Positions 21,493-25,807 of a stretch of 25,807 nt of DNA are shown piece after piece. This DNA is from Paramoeba atlantica (Eukaryota; Discosea): positions 1-25,807 of the forward strand of contig CDRNVI010000132.1 in assembly GCA_977017575.1 (NCBI GenBank), in the 5' to 3' direction. The notes below the pieces were generated by a model, which saw only the letters and a list, made by a program, of their open reading frames with translations, was not told the DNA's origin and made no database searches. Numbering within the stretch: the first letter of the stretch is position 1; every line of letters begins with the position of its first letter. Made by a program: the position numbers and the translations under genes.

Positions 21493-22775
21493 CAGCTCAC
21501 TATTGATAGATATTTATATACAAAAATATAACGAAAATAAATATTATACCGAAATTATAAAATATTATTTAAAATAATAATATTGGTAGTAGAACGTTTT
21601 ATAAAAGAAAAAAAAAATTGTTAAATTATAAAATTAAAATTGAATATACTGGCATAAGTAGCAAAAATAATGTTATAAACATTATCATCTAAAAATCTAA
21701 GGTTTCTAATGTCAAGATAAACTGCATTAGGTTAATCGGTCCCTAAAATGAATATGATAGTAATAATTGAAGGGTAGTTAAAGAGTTATAAGGATAACAT
21801 AATATTTTTAACGTTATTAGTAGATGACAGTTTATTTTTTAAATATTTTAGGATCAAATTTTAATAAATATAGTAAAACATTGTGTGATATATTCGAATA
21901 TATTGATTGAAATATTTAAAAAATAAATTCAAGAAAGAATACTAATATATAAAACCGTACTAAATCCTACACAGGAGGATTAGTAGAGAATACTAAGATG
22001 AATAATTGAATAATATCGAAGGAACTCGGCAAATTAACTCTGTAACTTCGGGAGAAAGAGTATTTTTATATATACATTATATGTATATAAAAATGTAACA
22101 GAATAGAGGATGGCGACTGTTTAACAAAAACACAGGACTTTGCAAAATTAATTAATGATGTATAAGGTCTGACACCTGCCCGGTGCTATAAAGGTAATTG
22201 TTATTGTTAATATATTATTTAATGTATTAGCTTTATATAGAATGAATAGTAAACGGCAGCTGTAAATATAACGGTTCGAAGGTAGCGAAATTCCTTGTCG
22301 AGTAAGTTTCGACCTTGCATGAATGGTGTAACGACTATCCTACTGTCTCCGGTATTATATTAGCGAAATTGAATTCTCTGTGCAGATGCAGCGTATTAAT
22401 AGCTAGACGGAAAGACCCTATGCACCTTTACTGCAGTTATATTTTGTTATTAAAAATTAAATTTATAGGATACAAACTAATCGTTTTAAAATTTTAATAT
22501 TAGTTAATTGTTTAGATAATCTTGGAATAGTTTGAATTTAATTTTTAAAACTTAATAATTTTTTATTGACAGAATATATTTGGTAGTTTCTCTGGGGCGG
22601 AGACCTCATAAAATGTAACTGAGGTGTACAAAGGTAATTAAAATTTTATTAGAAAATTTTGGCGTGTAATGGCTAAAAATTACTTAACTGTGAGATTTAC
22701 AAATCAAACAGAGATCTTTTTTATTAAAAAGGTCGGTCATAGTGATCCAATATAATTGAATGGAAAATAATCCTT
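20455..22775 (+). rRNA. rnl: Mitochondrial large-subunit rRNA, 3' end missing
   Basis: Conserved 23S-type landmarks occur in order: CGGATATCTTGCCA (5' domain, near 20485), GTGGCGAGCGAA (20671), GGATGACCTATGATTAGGGG (21169), ACCGTACTAAATCCTACACA (21954), ACACCTGCCCGGTGCT (22171), AACGGTTCGAAGGTAGCGAA (22269), GACGGAAAGACCCTATG (22406) and GGTCATAGTGATCC (22735). Homology stops at about 22,765-22,785, within the stretch equivalent to E. coli 2400-2430. The later peptidyl-transferase loop, the sarcin-ricin loop and the 3' end are absent. The 5' end is estimated from distance to the first landmark. One extra T is seen at 22315-22316 in an otherwise near-invariant stretch (ACCTTGCATGAATGG for ACCTGCACGAATGG). 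Confidence 0.95.
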
Positions 22776-22785
22776 TACAAGCTTC
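22765..22785. other. Junction between mitochondrial and bacterial DNA
   Basis: Left of here the sequence is AT-rich LSU rRNA; to the right base composition rises sharply and only bacterial genes are found. The rRNA ends mid-domain, and a bacterial reading frame on the other strand begins at 22850 and runs into the same point. An assembly chimera is most likely. Confidence 0.85.
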
Positions 22786-22850
22786 TCAGGTTTCTTGGAA
22801 TGATTTGGTATACACAAAATAAGTATTAAAGTGATAAGGTAGCTCTTCAT
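22775..22850 (-). CDS. Start of a bacterial secreted-protein gene, cut at the junction
   Basis: A - strand ATG at 22850 opens a frame starting MKSYLITLILILCIPNHSKK: a short basic start, a hydrophobic core and then polar residues, like a signal peptide. About 25 codons remain before the frame enters the rRNA sequence. It lies 73 bases downstream of the acetyltransferase stop on the same strand. The product cannot be named; the call depends only on the signal-like N-terminus. Confidence 0.35.
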
Positions 22851-22923
22851 GTTATTTTTAATTGATACTTACTGCCTCAGCTATTACTTATGGCAAGTGA
22901 TAACAACTGACTTTATTTTCGGT

Positions 22924-23418
22924 TTATTTATATCGATATACTTCGTGATTGCCAAAATCGAGCAAACCAATGGTTGAATCAAATTTAGCCCCGAGGCGTA
23001 ATGCCAACTTCTTGGAGGGTCTGTTTGCTGGGTCAATATAACTGACCAATAAATCTAATTTCAGTTTTTCCAAGGCGAATTCCTTAACGGCCAGACCAGC
23101 TTCAACCCCATACCCTTTTCCTTGAAATTTAGGCAATAACCAATATCCCATTTCAGGTTCGGGCCATGGGTGGGATTTCCATAATCCAATAGTTCCTATC
23201 AGATTTCCAGAATCCTTTTCGGCAATTGCGAGGTACGAAAATCCGTTAAGCTCATAGTGACCAATATACGTAGCCATCAATCTCCATGATTCTTCAGGTG
23301 TTTTCACTCCTCCAACATATTTAGCATTCTCTTCTACAGCGTAAAAATCGGCGAAAATGGAATAATCTTTGTTTTTCCATTGTCTAAAAATCAGCCTATC
23401 AGTTTCTATACCTATCAT
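22924..23418 (-). CDS. GNAT-family N-acetyltransferase (RimJ/RimL type)
   Basis: This 164-residue cytoplasmic enzyme belongs to the family that transfers acetyl groups from acetyl-CoA to amino groups, often protein N-termini or small amines. The N-terminal ETDRLIFRQW opening is typical of the RimJ/RimL subgroup. The acetyl-CoA phosphate-binding loop FQGKGYG is at about residues 98-104. NRPSKKLALRLGAKFD near residue 135 is the conserved C-terminal motif. Length and motif order indicate a complete gene; its substrate is unknown. Composition is clearly bacterial and unlike the mitochondrial genes. Confidence 0.93.
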   Translation of the reverse strand: MIGIETDRLIFRQWKNKDYSIFADFYAVEENAKYVGGVKTPEESWRLMATYIGHYELNGFSYLAIAEKDSGNLIGTIGLWKSHPWPEPEMGYWLLPKFQGKGYGVEAGLAVKEFALEKLKLDLLVSYIDPANRPSKKLALRLGAKFDSTIGLLDFGNHEVYRYK

Positions 23419-23457
23419 ATTTGCTTAATAGTTATTCATTGAGTATACGCCCTCATC

Positions 23458-23600
23458 TTGTTACTAACGGTCTCGTGTATGAGTAGTAGCGGATTTCTAC
23501 TCACAAACCTTTCGGTTTTGCACTGACCTTTGTTCTATGTTTATGCTTTCATTTTATCATTTAAACCAATATTACCTATACACAATATTGTACCCTGGCA
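23458..23600. repeat. Structured bacterial intergenic element, possibly attC-like
   Basis: The 224-base gap between the acetyltransferase and cupin genes contains nested inverted repeats: TGAGTAG/CTACTCA (23480-23486 and 23497-23503), AAACC/GGTTT (23505-23518) and an outer GTGTAT/ATACAC pair (23475-23480 and 23578-23583). The layout resembles widespread intergenic repeats of Bacteroidetes and, loosely, integron cassette sites. I could not match strict attC core sites, so the assignment is tentative. Confidence 0.35.
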
Positions 23601-23642
23601 TACTTTAAATCGGATGTACTACCTGATAATTTTTGATGATAA

Positions 23643-24119
23643 TTATTTGCTTTTTAGCTTTTCAGCCACCTTGTCATAATATTCTTGTGTTAGTACCTCG
23701 GTCCAATTAGTGGGCTGTTCACCACTATAGAAAGCCAAATATGTTACATCTTTATCCTTGGTAGAGGAATGCCAATGCTCGATATCTTTCGCACATTTAA
23801 TTACGTCACCTTCTTTCAGAATTACAGGCTCTTTACCTCTCTCCTGATAATAGGCTTCGCCATCTACAATTATTAAAATCTGCACAGAACTATGTTTATG
23901 CCAATCCAAGGTGGAGTTGGCTCTAAAGGTTGCTTTTGTAATATTATAACCCAAGTCGGCATCATCGTGAATTATGGCATTTAACCAAGCCTCCCCAATG
24001 TAATGCGTATTTGGTGCCTTTGTGCCCTCAGTATGATAGGAGGAAACGTTATAATCAGAACTTTGGGCAAATAAGTATAGAGGGGCTAAAATAAATAGGG
24101 TGAAAATTAAATTTCTCAT
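23643..24119 (-). CDS. Secreted cupin-domain protein
   Basis: This 158-residue protein has a signal peptide (MRNLIFTLFILAPLYLFAQS, predicted cleavage near residue 19), so it is probably periplasmic. A single cupin barrel follows. Motif 1 around residues 74-95 gives H74, H76 and Q80 and ends in DGEAYYQERG. Motif 2, EGDVIKCAKDIEHWHSS, gives H115, with H117 next to it. These are the expected metal ligands of a cupin. The reaction is unknown; relatives are often annotated only as cupin proteins, some linked to carboxymuconolactone decarboxylases. It is transcribed away from the small CxxC gene. Confidence 0.92.
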   Translation of the reverse strand: MRNLIFTLFILAPLYLFAQSSDYNVSSYHTEGTKAPNTHYIGEAWLNAIIHDDADLGYNITKATFRANSTLDWHKHSSVQILIIVDGEAYYQERGKEPVILKEGDVIKCAKDIEHWHSSTKDKDVTYLAFYSGEQPTNWTEVLTQEYYDKVAEKLKSK

Positions 24120-24326
24120 TTTATACTTTTTAAATTAATTATTTCCAGTGGTCGTTCGGAGTTCATTGCTTGAGTACAACACATTTATGTCAACAATTTA
24201 CCCTTTTTATGCGGTTTGCCTTCTTGGTTGTTGAGAGAAATATTACCATTTTAATTTAAACTGTATATTTACCCCGTCAACACATTCTGACGGCTTAGAG
24301 TGGTCGATTACCTAAAACACATATCT

Positions 24327-24614
24327 ATGGCTAATCAGAATGAACAAAACCGTTGCCCGTATTGTAATGCGGCCTTTGCTACGGCAGGTACACGCTACGT
24401 ACCACAAATTTCCCAGCTTACCCCAGCACAAACACAACTTTTGGATTTTGCTAATGCCCTGGATGCCCCAGATTTGGTTAAAGCCCTAAAACTCATCCAT
24501 GATCTGGCGCTCTACCACTCAGACGGACTTATAGATGACCCGGAAAAAGTGGCACTCTATTGGGTAAAAGGGCTGTGGGAGCATATTGAGGGGATTGAAG
24601 GAGGGAAAAATTGA
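24327..24614 (+). CDS. Small CxxC protein of unknown function
   Basis: This 95-residue protein starts MANQNEQNRCPYCNAAFA. The ATG at 24327 is preferred to an upstream GTG at 24300, because the conserved-looking sequence begins there and an upstream start would add only nine unremarkable residues. The single CPYC knuckle near the N-terminus could be half of a zinc ribbon, but no second Cys pair exists, so metal binding would need a dimer or other ligands. The rest is predicted helical and acidic (DDPEKVALYWVKGLWEH). It is the only + strand gene in the bacterial part. I do not recognise the family. Confidence 0.65.
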   Translation: MANQNEQNRCPYCNAAFATAGTRYVPQISQLTPAQTQLLDFANALDAPDLVKALKLIHDLALYHSDGLIDDPEKVALYWVKGLWEHIEGIEGGKN

Positions 24615-24690
24615 AAATGGAAAATGGAAAATTGAAAGTGGAAAATGGAAAATGGAAAGTTGAAAATGGAAAGTTGAAAATGGAAAACTG
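24611..24690. repeat. Heptanucleotide tandem repeat (TGGAAAA/TTGAAAR)
   Basis: Roughly 11 imperfect 7-base units alternating between TGGAAAA, TTGAAAA, TGGAAAG and TTGAAAG begin at the stop codon of the CxxC gene. It is followed by a smaller TTGAACT repeat near 24694. Such arrays are seen in Bacteroidetes intergenic DNA and are prone to length change. Confidence 0.85.
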
Positions 24691-24740
24691 AGTTTGAACT
24701 TGAACTTGTTTTTTAATTAGGTGATGGGTCTTTGTCTGGG

Positions 24741-25568
24741 CTAATCTTCTTGGGGAACAAGCGCCACAATCCGTAAAGGTGCGCCACTACCGCCCTTAAT
24801 TTTCATGGGCAGGGCTATAATTTCAAATCCGGTTGTGGGCAGTTGGTCCAAGTTGGTCAGGTTTTCAAAAGCGGGAATGTCCTGTCCCAGTAAAATTACA
24901 TGACTTTGAAAGTATTGCGACTGGCCATAGTCTATGCTAGGGGTGTCTATACCAATGGAGGCAATTTTGCGGTTATCTACCAACCACTGTGCCGCTTCGG
25001 GCGAAAGTCCGGGAAAGTGCAGCAGCTTTATGGCGCCCTCTCCCCGCTGGTCCGTTCCCAAATATTGCATTTTGTCCGGATAATATTTGGAAAAATTGGT
25101 TTGCAGGAGTACAATGCTTCCCTCCGGGATGGGGTTGCCCTGTTGCTTTTCCCATGCTTGCAAATCGGCGATGGTAATCAAATAATCCGGATTGTCCATT
25201 GCCTTGGCGGAGACGTCCACTTTAATGGCGTTGCCTATCAACTTTTCGAGCGGAATCTCATCTACCGTTTGTTTGTTGGCCGCAAAATGAATGGGCGCAT
25301 CAATATGGGTGCCACCATGCTCGGCCGTGGTAAAATTATTGGCGGCGTAAAAGTAGCCCTTGTCCGTTTGCCCATGAAACACGGTATCCAACTCAAATTC
25401 TTGGGCGGTGACCCAATACACGGTCTCGCGGGAATAGGTGTGGGAGAGGTCCACTATCTTTTTTTGTTGGGTTTGGCCCAACTTTTCCGCTTTGCCATCT
25501 GTGCTAAGGTTGGGCTGGCAGGCCATAAGGGTGAACACTGTGCATAGGTATGGTACGGTTTTTTTCAT
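24741..25568 (-). CDS. Cyclase-family lipoprotein (kynurenine formamidase-like)
   Basis: This 275-residue protein of the cyclase family includes kynurenine formamidases (N-formylkynurenine hydrolysis) and related amidases. The start at 25568 (MKKTVPYLC) is chosen because it gives a lipoprotein signal with lipobox LMAC and Cys at residue 17; the longer frame to 25655 adds 29 residues without signal character. The metal-binding motif HGGTHIDAPIH at residues 84-94 supplies H84, H88 and D90. VDLSHTY near residue 39 and GIDTPSID are also typical. Outer-membrane anchoring makes a periplasmic substrate likely; which one is unknown. It lies downstream of the peptidase gene, separated by a hairpin. 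Confidence 0.9.
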   Translation of the reverse strand: MKKTVPYLCTVFTLMACQPNLSTDGKAEKLGQTQQKKIVDLSHTYSRETVYWVTAQEFELDTVFHGQTDKGYFYAANNFTTAEHGGTHIDAPIHFAANKQTVDEIPLEKLIGNAIKVDVSAKAMDNPDYLITIADLQAWEKQQGNPIPEGSIVLLQTNFSKYYPDKMQYLGTDQRGEGAIKLLHFPGLSPEAAQWLVDNRKIASIGIDTPSIDYGQSQYFQSHVILLGQDIPAFENLTNLDQLPTTGFEIIALPMKIKGGSGAPLRIVALVPQED

Positions 25569-25627
25569 GACCTCTTGGTTTTGGATAACGGATACTGAAG
25601 TTCGGAATTTTTCCTTCAATAACAAGA

Positions 25628-25661
25628 AATGCCGTGCATTGCGATGGGCATACACGGCATT
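25628..25661 (-). terminator. Hairpin between peptidase and cyclase genes
   Basis: AATGCCGTG and CACGGCATT form a 9-bp stem around a 16-base loop, just after the - strand peptidase stop. A moderately T-rich tract follows on the - strand. It probably ends the peptidase transcript. Confidence 0.6.
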
Positions 25662-25682
25662 CCATATACGGTATCTTGTTTG

Positions 25683-25807
25683 CTATTTGGAGGTTTGGTC
25701 TATAAATGCGTCCACATCCTTTTTAAATTTTGCCATGGAAGGGATATGCGTATACATCATGTGCCCAGCTTCATAATATTTCATGATGATGTTCTTTTTC
25801 AGCTCAG
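25683..25807 (-). CDS. C-terminal end of a probable S10 serine carboxypeptidase, partial
   Basis: The last 40 residues are in the window and end at TAG (CTA at 25683-25685 on the + strand). The segment MKYYEAGHMMYTHIPSM matches the end of S10 family peptidases, where the His of GHMMY is the catalytic histidine, followed by a terminal helix (KFKKDVDAFID). The Ser and Asp of the triad lie outside the window. The family is usually secreted. The assignment rests on this one short but characteristic motif. Confidence 0.75.
   Translation of the reverse strand, partial: ELKKNIIMKYYEAGHMMYTHIPSMAKFKKDVDAFIDQTSK

Noticed and set aside
22064-22094. Long AT hairpin resembling a terminator
   Set aside because: It is internal to the LSU rRNA and is explained as a variable expansion helix.
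22315-22497. ORF of 60 codons in the rRNA region
   Set aside because: It lies wholly within conserved LSU rRNA sequence.
24900-25547. Long plus-strand ORF of 215 codons in the bacterial part
   Set aside because: It is opposite the cyclase gene, whose metal-binding motif and lipobox identify the true strand; two further overlapping ORFs there are rejected for the same reason.
22765-25807. Horizontal transfer of bacterial genes into the mitochondrial genome
   Set aside because: The rRNA is destroyed at the join, the bacterial genes use ordinary composition and a Bacteroidetes-like arrangement, and a bacterial gene is cut at the same point; chimeric assembly is simpler.

Overview
The window is two unrelated pieces of DNA joined end to end. 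Positions 1 to about 22,775 are a compact, very AT-rich mitochondrial genome fragment from a unicellular eukaryote. About 22,780 to 25,807 is ordinary-composition bacterial DNA of Bacteroidetes/Flavobacteriia type. The join lies inside the mitochondrial large-subunit rRNA gene and appears to cut a bacterial gene as well, so a chimeric assembly is the simplest explanation.

Mitochondrial part: every recognisable gene is on the + strand with spacers of about 1 to 20 bases. The order is cob (5' end missing), an unrecognised membrane ORF, nad3, atp6, nad4L, nad5, nad6, nad11, nad1, nad4, nad2, rps2, rps4, atp1, cox2, cox3, cox1, a 10-tRNA cluster, tRNA-Glu, tRNA-Leu(UAA), initiator-like tRNA-Met, atp9, tRNA-Arg, tRNA-Tyr and rnl. 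UGA is read as tryptophan throughout, and a tRNA-Trp with anticodon UCA is present. Together these encode parts of complexes I, III, IV and V and the translation machinery that makes them. rns, nad7, nad9, rps12 and the remaining tRNAs are not in the window.

Two patterns stand out. First, 11 of 15 tRNAs have acceptor-stem mismatches confined almost entirely to pairs 1-3; by my count there are 21 mismatches in positions 1-3 and one in positions 4-7. This is the signature of mitochondrial 5' tRNA editing known from Acanthamoeba, other amoebozoans and chytrid fungi. With UGA=Trp and mitochondrial atp1, nad11, rps2 and rps4, it makes an amoebozoan (discosean amoeba) the best guess, though this is inference. 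Second, six protein genes (nad11, nad4 twice, rps2, rps4, atp1, cox3) carry single-base frame changes, nearly all in A or T runs and in both directions; uncorrected read errors are the likeliest cause.

Bacterial part: a truncated secreted-protein start, a GNAT acetyltransferase, a secreted cupin protein, a small CxxC protein, a heptanucleotide tandem repeat, a cyclase-family (kynurenine formamidase-like) lipoprotein and the C-terminal end of a probable S10 serine carboxypeptidase. All except the CxxC protein are on the - strand. The source is probably a marine flavobacterium living with, or sequenced alongside, the protist.
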